From: an uncultured Aquimarina sp.
GTDB taxonomy: Bacteria > Bacteroidota > Bacteroidia > Flavobacteriales > Flavobacteriaceae
DNA length: 64,000 nucleotides
Assembly: GCF_947492405.1 (NCBI RefSeq)
Contig: NZ_CANLMP010000005.1
Coordinates: 248,001-312,000, forward strand
Direction of reading: 5' to 3'
The position numbers and the translations under genes are program-made. Positions 19,601 to 29,000 of this stretch are shown here, piece by piece. The notes below the pieces were generated by a model. It saw nothing but the letters and a program-made list of their open reading frames with translations. It did not search any database and was not told the DNA's origin. How positions within the stretch are numbered: position 1 is the stretch's first letter; each line of letters starts with the position of its first letter.

Positions 19601-21097
19601 GTCATCATTTAAGATACGTACTGTGGCATTTTTGGTTCCAATAGAAGCTGGTGTAAAAAGGATACGTAAATTTTCTGAAGCTCCTGCAGCTACTGTTGTT
19701 GGTGATTCTATAATGGTAAAATCAGATGCTCCATCGATGATAATATTAGAAATATTTAGTGTAGCGCTACCTCTATTACTAATCGTATAATCAGCAGGTT
19801 CTGCCTGGCCAAATTCTACATTTCCAAAAGAGGTTTTATTACTTGAACTTACTGTAGTGTCCCCATTATTGATAGCGTTACTATTTGAAGCAATCCCAAT
19901 GATAGCTTCTGAATATGTATTACATGTTCCTAAAATTCCATTCGCAGTAGTGTCTATCCAGTTAGAAGTAGTACCTGTTAACCCAAAATTGTTCAACGTT
20001 CCTTGTGGAGGAATACCAGAAGTAATTGTATGATTGGGATCTAGTATACTGTATATCGGAAAGTTATTTCCATTAACTTCTCCACTATTAAAATTATAAT
20101 AAGCCAACAGATCGCTTTCACTTCCCGTTAGTTGACAACTAGATTGATCTGAAATTCTACAACTAGACAATGCTACATCCCACACTCGTAATTCATCTAT
20201 AGCACCTGCATAATATTCTCCACCACCAAAAGCACTTCCCATAGTGAGATTATTACTACTATCTACAATAGCTTCAGAAAGAGCTAATGAATTATCCAGC
20301 ATACCATCAATAAAAATTGAATAACCAGAATCATTATAAACAATGGCGACATGTTGCCATTGATTGTTTACGATAGTTGATGTACTTAAATTTTTAACAC
20401 CACTAGCAGTAAAAAAAGTAAAATTTAATTGCTGCGTTATATCGATACGCAAACTATACCCTGAACTACCACTTGTATTATCCAGTATAAAATGTTCGTC
20501 TGTTCCTGAAATCTCGGGGTTCATCCAAAACTCGATTGTAAAATTGTCGTTCAGGCTATAATTACCACTATTAAAAGTGATATTATCATCCACACCATCA
20601 AAATGTAATCCTGTAGCACCTTCAAAAGCGGTTCCTTGTATGGCAAATGTATAAGTCCCATTATTAGGATCATCACTGGTGATGGTTACTATTGCGTTTT
20701 TTACTCCAGCAGATTGCGGTGCAAAACTTACTTCAAAGGACTCTGTTGACCCAGCTAACACTGTGGTTGGCCACATATCATTGAGCACAAAATCTGAAGC
20801 ATTGGTTCCGGTAATTGTGATATCCGAAATATTTAAATCACTGGTACCACTGTTTTGGATGCTAAAAGGTGTCATTAGAGAGTTACCTGTTCCTATTTCA
20901 AAATACAATGTCCCATCTAGCATGTCAGGAGTCGTATCGCCATTGGCAATCACTGTCATCATATCAGGACCAGCAATACTAATCTGTGGTGTAAATAATG
21001 CTGAGGAGGGTTTAACGGGTGTCTTGGCAGCTAATTCATAAGAGGTGAATCCTATCGCATAAAACACCACGGAAAATAAGAGTAGTAGTTTTTTCAT
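13628..21097 (-). CDS. Giant LamG / choice-of-anchor-D / Ig-repeat T9SS surface protein (2489 aa)
   Basis: The signal peptide is MKKLLLLFSVVFYAIGFTSY. Three ASH-like (choice-of-anchor D) domains near residues 40-160, 398-515 and 754-872 (for example SGTSDLNISDITITGT) alternate with three LamG-like concanavalin domains near 165-330, 518-690 and 875-1090 (LHFDGVDDNITF, NFTIEFWMNP, WQHVAIVYN, FDGQLDELRIW). Residues about 1113-1570 are receptor-L-domain-like strands (VTLTTQAEVDNFV). Nine 74-residue Ig-like repeats fill about 1570-2233. Two HYR-like domains and a T9SS sorting domain from about 2415 (VFTLYPNPAKQQFQVSGFSG) end the protein. LamG domains commonly bind carbohydrate or protein ligands, so an adhesive role is likely but unproven. 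A divergent regulator (21306-22967) shares the upstream region. Confidence 0.94.
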   Translation of the reverse strand: MKKLLLLFSVVFYAIGFTSYELAAKTPVKPSSALFTPQISIAGPDMMTVIANGDTTPDMLDGTLYFEIGTGNSLMTPFSIQNSGTSDLNISDITITGTNASDFVLNDMWPTTVLAGSTESFEVSFAPQSAGVKNAIVTITSDDPNNGTYTFAIQGTAFEGATGLHFDGVDDNITFNSGNYSLNDNFTIEFWMNPEISGTDEHFILDNTSGSSGYSLRIDITQQLNFTFFTASGVKNLSTSTIVNNQWQHVAIVYNDSGYSIFIDGMLDNSLALSEAIVDSSNNLTMGSAFGGGEYYAGAIDELRVWDVALSSCRISDQSSCQLTGSESDLLAYYNFNSGEVNGNNFPIYSILDPNHTITSGIPPQGTLNNFGLTGTTSNWIDTTANGILGTCNTYSEAIIGIASNSNAINNGDTTVSSSNKTSFGNVEFGQAEPADYTISNRGSATLNISNIIIDGASDFTIIESPTTVAAGASENLRILFTPASIGTKNATVRILNDDCDDATFEFAIEGTGFTPATGLSFDGTDDHISVNHNSSFNTNTFTIETYFKTSSSSAGQSIIAKYDATGINGFSMNLNNSGRLLFEYAVPNSETTSLSNASGLNDDNWHHVALAFGNGKVTFYIDGVLDNEITFSNIPETPTNTESLYIGYSEFNNVYFNGEIDEVRYWSRTLCLDEINAQRGCELAGNESGLVVYYNLNQGKVNTSNVTETTANDETSNNLDGTLTNFNLTGSTSNWIDTTANGISGNCSVAFPEINVQGNGNDILNGDATPDSSDNTDAGNVLVGNSAEMNFFVRNTDGSGALHIDGVILTGDTDDFTITQNPSNNGIPATESASLKINFTPTSGGTKTATVIISSDDCDEPEYTFTIQGTGIPLGTGLDFDGANDLVTISHNASQNNLNFSVDFWIKTTDGLGGVINKFTPDGNSGWRINLDGGRIEFYYYASASNYVTRLLSPATSVNDGNWHHVAVTLNSGNARCYIDGVLARSTGWNGTATATTTTADIQLGYAAADAPSGDTGGYFDGQLDELRIWTKTLSEFEVGQLNGCTTDMSQTSLVVSYDFNEGIAAADNSGLTTLADGSGNNYNGTLTNFALTGATSNWIDAADNNVSGSCDCVVTGGVTLTTQAEVDNFVTATLGSCGIIEGDVTINGTITDVSGFSNLHTISGDLHLEGNIVDDLSGFNSLTTIGGNFTLKDMTNTTSISDFSNITSLGGNFEVNNLDQLTEISIFDQIAAISSITITGNSMLSTITFDELQTMSSSFVITFNGALGTISVPKLTDVNGEFRMNNNSAAMMSLSLPLLESTGNFRINDMNGLQSINAPELLTVTGSFNVGSCAALTTLTIPKLTSIDNNTSIDNCTQLTTINTTSLSTVSGDFSMDDLAISSLSFLQNVTSIGGGLLIRDMVNLSTLQGLDELTTLGSFSVNDCDLLTSLEGFPKLGITSINLLNIAENELITTFDNSFLESLTSIVTLGISFNGNLVEIDALQNVVSLTGGSDSTIRNNNSLQSINLYALRNVNSNLIIQNQELGISNLCGLYNYVTVGDGNTTLSFVGANSADWDSVQDIIDNCETPVITLIGDNPQTIELGAGYSELGASTSDGSSVVIDSSEFVDAIGSYTITYNAVGISGNNAIEVTRTVNVVDTTAPVITLEGDNPQAIELRAGYTELGSTTDDGSSVSIDTSEFMDAVGSYTIYYDATDAAGNDAVQVTRTVNVVDTTAPVITLDGANPQTIELGAGYTELGAITDDGTSVSIDTSEFMDVVGSYTIYYNATDTAGNDAIQVTRTVNVVDTTAPVITLEGANPQTIELGAGYTELGAITDDGTSVSIDTSEFMDVVGSYTIYYDATDAAGNNAVQVTRTVNVVDTTAPVITLDGANPQTIELGAGYTELGAITDDGTSVNIDTSEFMDTVGSYTIYYDATDAAGNAAVQVTRTVNVVDTTAPVITLDGANPQTIELGAGYTELGATTDDGTSVSIDTSEFMDVVGSYTIYYDAIDASGNAAVQVTRTVNVEDTTAPVITLDGANPQTIALGVGYTELGAITDDGTSVSIDTSEFIDAIGNYTIYYDATDASGNAAVQVTRTVNVVDTTAPVITLDGANPQTIELGAGYTELGAITDDGTSVSIDTSEFMDVVGSYTIYYDATDASDNAAVQVTRTVNVEDTTAPVITLDGANPQTIALGAGYTEFGATTDDGTSVSIDTSEFMDAIGSYTIYYNATDVSGNAAVQVTRTVNVVDTTNPIAVCQNITVQLDATGNVSIAAAMIDNGSSDLSGMVSLALDITDFDCTNIGDNMVVLMVTDTDGNSDMCMATVTVEDTIAPEFDMTTVPTDMEVPFDTGDMYTLADFTNGVVVTDNCDTNRAALATTITQTPTAGTLLGAGDHVIILTATDDHANEQTTTFTITVIDDILSVGENKEEVFTLYPNPAKQQFQVSGFSGEAVLSIYDVHGRSLLIEKVDAGQSISIQELPNGVYFVKIAIGTTYKTIQLMKNE
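14398..16392 (-). repeat. Nine tandem 222-bp repeats coding 74-residue Ig-like modules
   Basis: Nine in-frame copies encode TTAPVITLDGANPQTIELGA...DDGTSVSIDTSEFMD..GSYTIYYDATD...VNVVD. The outermost N-terminal copy is the most divergent and the inner copies are nearly identical, as expected for expansion by unequal exchange. This is the largest such array in the window. Confidence 0.9.
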
Positions 21098-21140
21098 AAG
21101 GGGTTTATTTAGGTTAAATTTTTGTTAACGAAATAAAGCA

Positions 21141-21197
21141 CAATGGTACAACTCTGTTTTCGCATTTATGCTTTTTTTATGGTTACAAAAAGTTTCA
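21141..21197 (-). promoter_or_regulatory. Promoter with degenerate operator repeats, for 13628-21097
   Basis: GGTTACA (21181-21187) and AGTTTCA (21191-21197) form a degenerate direct repeat with 10-bp period. Exactly 32 bases nearer the gene the minus strand has TACCATTG (21141-21148), one mismatch from TAnnTTTG. The 32-base gap matches the stronger examples. The leader ends AAACCCCTT directly before the ATG. Confidence 0.45.
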
Positions 21198-21268
21198 TCT
21201 CTTTATTCACAAGGGTTTTCAAAGAAAATAGATATCCCGAAATCACTCTATTTCTCTTCGTATATCGT

Positions 21269-21276
21269 TATATTTG
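21269..21276 (+). promoter_or_regulatory. -7 box TATATTTG for the regulator at 21306
   Basis: A perfect TAnnTTTG box lies 29 bases before the ATG. The leader has CCCCTTAC before the start, like the giants. No operator repeat is seen 32 bases upstream of it. Confidence 0.5.
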
Positions 21277-21305
21277 TAATACATATATAAATCCCCTTAC
21301 CTATC

Positions 21306-22967
21306 ATGAAAGCCTTTTTCCTAATCTTTTTTTTACTCTCTTCCCTTATCATATTAAGTCAAGAGCAACAGGACAGTCTGGAAATTGAATTAAGACAAAA
21401 GGTCAACGATGCAGCTAATGATTCTCTAAAAGTTCAATACCTTTTCGAACTTACCAAAGTGGTCGAGCAATATAGCATAGATCAAGGAAGGGATTTGATG
21501 AACGAAACCCTACAACTTATTGATAGCATAGCGAATCCTTCTGCTCACTTTTTAAAACAAAAAGCACGAATTTTGGATGTATTGGGAAAATATGAATCCA
21601 GACAAACCAATTATAAAAACTCTCTGGATTTCAGGCTACAGGCTTTAAAAATCAGGGAAAAATTGCAAAATTCTTTTGAAATTGCCAAGAGTTATCATAG
21701 CATCGCTATGATCTTTAGATATCAAAAAGAATATGACAAGTCAAAAAATTATTTTTTAAAATCTATAGCTATACAGGAACGACATGTAGATAGTTCTCAA
21801 TTAGCCCGCACCTATAATATGCTGGGAGTCATATATTATTATACCAAGCAGAATGATTCTGCTATGCATTACTATCAATTATCTAAAAATTATGCCCCAA
21901 CACTTAAAGATAAAGCAAAGTCCAATGATAATATAGCAACTATCTATTATACCTCAGGCAAGTATGAAAAAGCTATTGCTTTATATGAAGAAACTGTTGA
22001 TATTTTTAAATCAACAAAAGATTATAACTTCCTTTCTAATACATTAATGCACCTTGCCAAAATTCATTCGGATTTAGGAAAATATCAGGAAGCTCTGTCC
22101 TATATGGATGAAGCGCTGGATTATGTTAAAAAACAAGGTAACACCTCTAAATTTCCTATTATTTATCAATTACGAAGTCATATTTATGAGCAGATGGGTA
22201 ATTATAAAAATGCACTTGGCTTTTACAAAACTCACAAATATTACTACGATTCGATTTTTAATGTCAAAAATGCTAAAAAGATCACTGCACTGGAATTGAA
22301 TTATCAATTTCAGAAGGAAAAACTAGCAGATAGCCTACAATTTGCAAACGAGAAAAGTGAACTCAAATTAAAAAATGAAGCGCAACAAGCCACGAATCGA
22401 CTTTATATTACTTTGTTGCTTTTAGTCTCGGCAGGAATTATCGCCTTATTGATCTTTGTAAACAATCGAAGAAAACTGAATAAAGAACGTTTCAAAAAAG
22501 AGCAGCTTGAGAAAGAGTTATTGGATGAGAAATTAAAACACACTACATATCAGGCTAAGCAGTTGGTAGCAGATAATAAAATGCGGTTGCAGTTTAAGCA
22601 AGAGTTCCTTTCTAAGCTTAAAAAAGTAAAACAACACGCAGATGCGGTCGATGTTTCGGATTTTCAGTCTTTGATTAGTGATCTTAATGCACAGATTAGT
22701 ACAGAAAGTAAATTTGATTCTATTGGCGATAATATTGAGCAGCTAGATGAGGTATTTAACCAAAAACTCAGAGAATTATATCCTGATCTTACCAAGTCTG
22801 AAAGGGAAATATGTGCTTTGATGCGCATGAATCTGAGTCTTAAAGAAATTATGGTTATTCGTAATGTCACCATGGGATCTATTAAAGCCTCCAGACACCG
22901 TATTCGAAAGAAAATGGGGTTACATCGAGAACAAGAACTGGAGCAAGCCATTATGGAATTGGTATAA
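21306..22967 (+). CDS. Membrane-anchored TPR / LuxR-type HTH regulator (553 aa)
   Basis: This is the only + strand gene in the adhesin array, divergent from 13628-21097 and convergent with 23093-30688. It has a signal peptide (MKAFFLIFFLLSSLIILS), TPR-like repeats about 60-330 (AIALYEETVDIFKST, ALSYMDEALDYVKK), a TM helix about 365-386 (LYITLLLLVSAGIIALLIFV), a coiled coil about 395-440 and a GerE-type HTH about 494-543 (LTKSEREICALMRMN, VTMGSIKASRHRIRKK). The putative recognition helix (GSIKASRHR) differs from the KSMRRR type of the left-hand regulators, matching the deviant operator words in front of 21097. Control of the divergent giant is inference from position. The ligand sensed by the TPR half is unknown. 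Confidence 0.9.
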   Translation: MKAFFLIFFLLSSLIILSQEQQDSLEIELRQKVNDAANDSLKVQYLFELTKVVEQYSIDQGRDLMNETLQLIDSIANPSAHFLKQKARILDVLGKYESRQTNYKNSLDFRLQALKIREKLQNSFEIAKSYHSIAMIFRYQKEYDKSKNYFLKSIAIQERHVDSSQLARTYNMLGVIYYYTKQNDSAMHYYQLSKNYAPTLKDKAKSNDNIATIYYTSGKYEKAIALYEETVDIFKSTKDYNFLSNTLMHLAKIHSDLGKYQEALSYMDEALDYVKKQGNTSKFPIIYQLRSHIYEQMGNYKNALGFYKTHKYYYDSIFNVKNAKKITALELNYQFQKEKLADSLQFANEKSELKLKNEAQQATNRLYITLLLLVSAGIIALLIFVNNRRKLNKERFKKEQLEKELLDEKLKHTTYQAKQLVADNKMRLQFKQEFLSKLKKVKQHADAVDVSDFQSLISDLNAQISTESKFDSIGDNIEQLDEVFNQKLRELYPDLTKSEREICALMRMNLSLKEIMVIRNVTMGSIKASRHRIRKKMGLHREQELEQAIMELV

Positions 22968-22992
22968 TAAAATTCTTTATCCATATTTAAAA

Positions 22993-23016
22993 AACCACTC
23001 AATTTCTTGAGTGGTT
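22993..23016. terminator. Bidirectional hairpin terminator between convergent genes
   Basis: AACCACTCAA and TTGAGTGGTT form a 10-bp stem with loop TTTC, with T-rich flanks on both sides. It can end both 21306-22967 (+) and 23093-30688 (-). It is the second copy of the 3' cassette (22991-23092). Confidence 0.8.
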
Positions 23017-23092
23017 TTATCTTGCAACCTCATGTATCTACGACCCCTTAACTTCGTAGCACTGACCTTTTGCAAAAAATAAAGAGTTCTAT

Positions 23093-26000
23093 CTATTCAT
23101 TTTTTATTAATCTAATCGTCTCATAGGTGTTTCCTATAGCGATTTTCACAAAGTATGCCCCATTTGGTAACTCCTGAATAGATATAGATTGACCAGCATC
23201 TACCTTTTCTATAAGTAAACTACGTCCATGAACATCATAGATGGATAAAACTGCTTCTCCTGAGAATCCTGAAACCTGAAACTGTTGTTTCGCTGGGTTA
23301 GGATAGAGTGTAAATACCTCGCCTGTGTTTTCCCCAACACTTAAAATATCATCAGTAACCGTAATGGTAAAAGTTGTAGTTTGTTCATTTGCATTATCAT
23401 CTGTAGCCGTAAGGATAATCACATGATCACCAGCCCCTAATAAAGTACCTGCTGCAGGAGTTTGAGTAATCGTTGTAGCGAATCCACTTCTATTGGTATC
23501 ACAATTATCTGTAACTACTACTCCACTTGTAAAATCTGCCAATGTATACATATCTCCTGTATCGAAAGTAACATTCATATCCGTTGGCACAGTAGCCATA
23601 TCAAACTCTGGATCTATCCTATCTTCAATTGTAACTGTAGCCATACACATATCACTATTTCCATTAGTATCTGTAACGGTTAAGACAACTACATTATCTC
23701 CAATAGTAGCACAATCAAAATCTGTAATATCTAATGTAAGTGATGTGATCCCTGAAATATCGGCAGAACCGTTATCAATCATCGCAGCAGTAATACTTAC
23801 ATTTCCAGAATCATCTAACTGCACGGTAATATTTTGACATACAACTGTTGGGTTGGTAGTATCGACCACATTAACCGTACGAGTTACCTGAACTGCAGCA
23901 TTACCAGCAACATCTGTAGCGTCATAATAAATAGTATAACTTCCTACTACATCCATAAATTCTGAAGTATCAATACTCACTGAAGATCCATCATCCGTAG
24001 TCGCTCCTAACTCAGTATATCCAGCTCCTAATTCTATAGTTTGTGGATTTGCTCCATTTAACATAATTATTGGAGCTGTGGTATCTACTACATTTACAGT
24101 ACGAGTAACCTCTACTGCAACATTACTCGATGCATCAATAGCATTGTATCGAATCGTATAACTTCCTACCGCATTCATAAATTCTGAAGCATCGATACTT
24201 ATCGAAGATCCATCATCTGTGGTTGCTCCTAATTCCATATATCCAGCTCCTAATTCTATAGTTTGTGGATTCGCTCCATTTAACGTAATTATTGGAGCTG
24301 TGGTATCCACTACATTTATAGTACGTGTTATTTGAACTGCAGCATTACTAGCAGCATCTGTAGCGTCATAATAAATAGTATAACTTCCTACTGCATCCAT
24401 AAATTCTGAAGCATCTATAGTTATCTCAGTACCATCATCTGTTGTTGCTCCCAATTCTGAATATCCAGCTCCTAATTCTATGGTTTGTGGATTATCTCCT
24501 ATCAAAGTAATTACTGGTGCTGTGGTATCCACTACATTTACAGTACGGGTTAACTGAACTGCAGCATTACTAGCAGCATCTGTAGCGTCATAATAAATAG
24601 TATAACTTCCTACTGCATCCATAAATTCTGAAGCATCTATAGTTATCTCAGTACCATCATCTGTTGTTGCTCCCAATTCTGAATATCCAGCTCCTAATTC
24701 TATGGTTTGTGGATTATCTCCTATCAAAGTAATTACTGGTGCTGTGGTATCCACTACATTTACAGTACGGGTTAACTGAACTGCAGCATTACCTAAAGCA
24801 TTGGTAGCATCATAATAAATCGTATAACTTCCTACAGCATCCATAAATTCTGAAATATCAATACTCACCGAAGATCCATCATCTGCGGTTGCTCCTAGTT
24901 CCGTATATCCAACCCCTAATTCTATAGTTTGTGGGTTTGCTCCATTTAAAGTAATCATTGGCGTAACACTACAGTCTGTTGCAAAATTAGTTTGTACATC
25001 AATATTGGTCCAATTAGTAATACTATATGCCTGATCATCCACCAATACACAATATAAATTCGGGTTATTGGTTACATTAAAACTATTGATATTGGTATTT
25101 GCACCACTTTGAATATTAAGTGATGTTAATGCATTACTGTTACAAGTAAAGTTTTTAAGAGCGGTATTGGCACTTACATCCAAGCTTGTTAAATTATTGC
25201 TCTCTAATAAGAGGTTTCTTAATAAGAGGTTATTGCTTACATCAATCGCAGTAAGTTGATTTCCAAAAAGATCAATTACAGTAAGTGCTATATTATTACT
25301 TACATCTATTAAGGTAAGATCATTGTCATACATTCCTAATTGTACTAAATTAACATTGTTAGTTACATCTATACTCGAAATTGAGTTTCCGTTAGCATAT
25401 AAATTTTCTAAGACAGTGTTAGAAGATACATCCAGAGCAGAAAGTCCTGCAAACTGACAATCCAGCGTTTTTAAATTTATATTATTGCTTACATCAATTG
25501 TACCTAAGTTATTGTCTGAAACTGTTAGACTTGTAAGTGCTACAAAGTCCTCAATTCCTGTTAGATCCGTAATCCCTTTATTGTTTACATTAAGTATGGT
25601 AACAACTTCGATCAAAGCTGTAGGAACTTGACCATCTCCCGAAATGTCATCATATCCTAAGGCTTCTAATTCAGCTTCAAAAATGGCATCAGGAATCGCT
25701 GTGTAATTACAATAAGTATCACTAAAACTGGCGGTTAGGTCAATACTAGTCCAATTAGTGGTACTATAAGCTGCATCATCTACCAAAATACATGTTAAAT
25801 TTGGGTTACCAGTCGCATCAAAAGTTGATAAACTGGTATTATTTCCATTTTTAATATTCAATGCATTCAATAAAGCATTGTCATTTAAAATAACCTCATC
25901 GAGCAATGGTAATGTACTTAAGTCCAAAGAAGTTAATTGATTTGATTCTTCACACTCCAAATAAGTCAAAGCGATATTAGTACTTACATCTAATTGTATT

Positions 26001-29000
26001 AAAGTGGTATATGAACAAATCAGTTCTTCTAAAAGCGTATTGTTACTTAGATCTAAGGTTGTAATATTTAAACCTGATATTTCTAAAACTTTTAAATTAA
26101 TAGTATTGGATACATCCAGTAGAGTCATATCATTATTATCCACATTTAAATGCGTTAATAATGTATTATTAGAGATATCTAAATTTGTAATGTCACTTCC
26201 TGATAAATCTAAATCTAAAAGTGCAATGTTGTTTGTTACATCGATCGAATTAAGTTTGTTTTCTCTTAAGTTTAATTCTTCTAATACCGGAGAATTTGAA
26301 ATATCAATTGAGGTAATATCATTATTGGATACATCAACTTCTTCCAACAGGGTATTGGTAGAAAGATCTAATGCTGATAGATTGTTACCAGAGCAAATCA
26401 ATCTCTCAAGGGCTAAAAAATCTTCTATACCCGTTAAGTCAGCCACACCATTAGCAGGAACATACAAATAGGTTACTCCTTCTATTAGTGCTGTTGGTAC
26501 TTGTCCATCTCCCGAAATATCATCATACCCTAATGCTTCTAATCTTGCTTCAAAAACTGGATCTGGAATCGCAGTGTATCTACAGTAATCCGCATCAGTA
26601 AAACTAGCTATATTGTCAATATCCGACCAATTTGTGGTACTGTATGTAGCATCGTCTACTATAATACAAGATAAATTTGGATTGCTTTCCACTCTAAATG
26701 TACCTACATTGGTATTGTTTCCATTTTTTACATTTAAGTAGCTTAGGTTAGTATCATATGCAAATAGGTTTTGCAATGCAATTTGGTTACTTAAATCTAA
26801 TGTTTGGATACCTGTATCATTTACACGTAAACTTTTAATATTAGGATTGTTACTCAAATCCAACTCCGTAACACTAGTACCATTTACACGAAGTTCTTCT
26901 AAAACAGGATTGTTGGATACATCCATTGCAGTAAGTGCCGAGTTGTATGCTTGCAGTATCTCTAGATTAGGATGCGTACTAAGATCTAACGAAGCGATAT
27001 TTGTACTGTAGGTTCTTAATTGTTCTAAAAGAACGTTGTTACTAATATCTATACTGGTTAATCCACTATTTACTTGTAAGCTCAAAATTTGTAAAGCTGT
27101 ATTGTTTGATATATCTAGTGTAGTAAGATTATTAGCTCCTAGATTTATACTTTTTAACGCAGTATTATTGGATACATCGATAGAAGGTAAATCGTTGTTA
27201 TTTGCTGCTAATGTCTCTAATAAGATATTTTGACTAATATCCAAAGTAGACAAATTATTTCCTCTACAGTTCAACGTTACTAATGCTGTAAAATCATCGA
27301 TACCTGTTAAATCGTTGATGCCTAGATCATTTACATTTAGACTCGTTACCACTTCAATTAAAGCAGTAGGCACTTGACCATCACCAGAAATATCATCATA
27401 TCCTAATGCTTCTAATCTAGCTTCAAAAATAGCATCAAGAATCGATGTATATCGACAATAGTTAGTATCAGTAAAACTTGTGGTAGCACCGATATTTATC
27501 CAGTTTGTATTACTATAAGAAGCATCATCAACCAACACACAATCTAATGATGGATTATTTTTTATATCAAAAAAAGTAATGTTGGTATTGTTTCCGTTTT
27601 TAACATTTAAATGCTCAAGATCGCCATCAAAAGCTTCTAAACGTGTTAACCCAACATTTAAGGTTAAATCTAAAGAGGTAATTAAAGAAGCATTCGTTTT
27701 TAAATTCGTAAGCAGTAGATTATTGGATACATCTAAACTAGTAAGATCTGTATAATCCAGTCTCAACTCATCTAATTGTGGATTATTGGATACATCTATA
27801 CTGGTAATACCTGTTCTGTAAAGTATTAAATTTTTTAGATTTGAAAGATTACTTACATCAATAGCTGTTAATGTAGCTACTCGATTTAAATCAATCTTCT
27901 CTAATAAACTGTTATTCGTAAAATCAATCGAGCTTAAATCCGTTTCAAAAGCTAAAAAACTTTTCAAAGAAACATTGTTAGAAATATCTATAGACGTAAG
28001 ATCATTTCTCGACACATTTAAGTCAGTTAACTGGGTATTACTTGATAGATCAATACTAGTTAAGTTATTAGAAATACAAACTAGTGAAGTTAATGCTATA
28101 AAATCTTGGATTCCTGTTACATCTGAAATTGATTGACTATTCACATTCAAAGAAGTTACTCCTTCAATTAAAGCCGTTGGAACTTGTCCGTCTCCAGAAA
28201 TATCATCATATCCTAAAGCCTCTAAAGCAGCTTCAAAGTTAGCATCTGGTATTGCTGTATAACGACAATAGTCTGCATCACTAAAACTAGCCGTACCATC
28301 TTTGTTGGTCCAATTCGTTGTACTCCATGAAGCATTATCTACTAAAATACACGTTAATAATGGATTACCTGTAGCTATAAAATCTGCATTCGGTATAATT
28401 GTATTGTTTCCATTTTTAATGTTCAAATAGCTTAGATTGTTATTTTCGCACTCTAATCGTTCTAATAAAGGATTGTTAGATACATCTAAGGCTGTAAAAC
28501 TATTATCAGCAATTCTTAATTGTCGCAATACAGATAAATTAGAAACATCTATAGCATTAAAATTAACTCTTTCAACAACTATAACTTCTAACAATGTATT
28601 CTGCGAGACATCTAACCCCATTAAAGCTGTATCTTGAAAATATAAAAACTTAGCATTAGGGTTACTACTTATATCTATACTTATTAAATTAGTACAACCT
28701 CTTAGGTTTATGGTTTCTAAAAGTGGGTTACTGGATACATCTACAGTCGTAAATAAATTATCTCTTAAGTTTATAAATGTTAAATTAGGATTCTGACTTA
28801 AATCTATAGTGGTTAATTGATTATATCTTCCTTCGATACTATCTAAATTTGTATTTACTCCTAAGGTTAAAGCAGATACATTATTATTATCAAAAATTAA
28901 TGTTTGAAGATTAATATTATTACTAACATCTAAGTTTGTAAGTGAATTGTCTTCACAGTTCAAAGATACCAATGCTGTAAAATCTTGAATACCCGTTAAG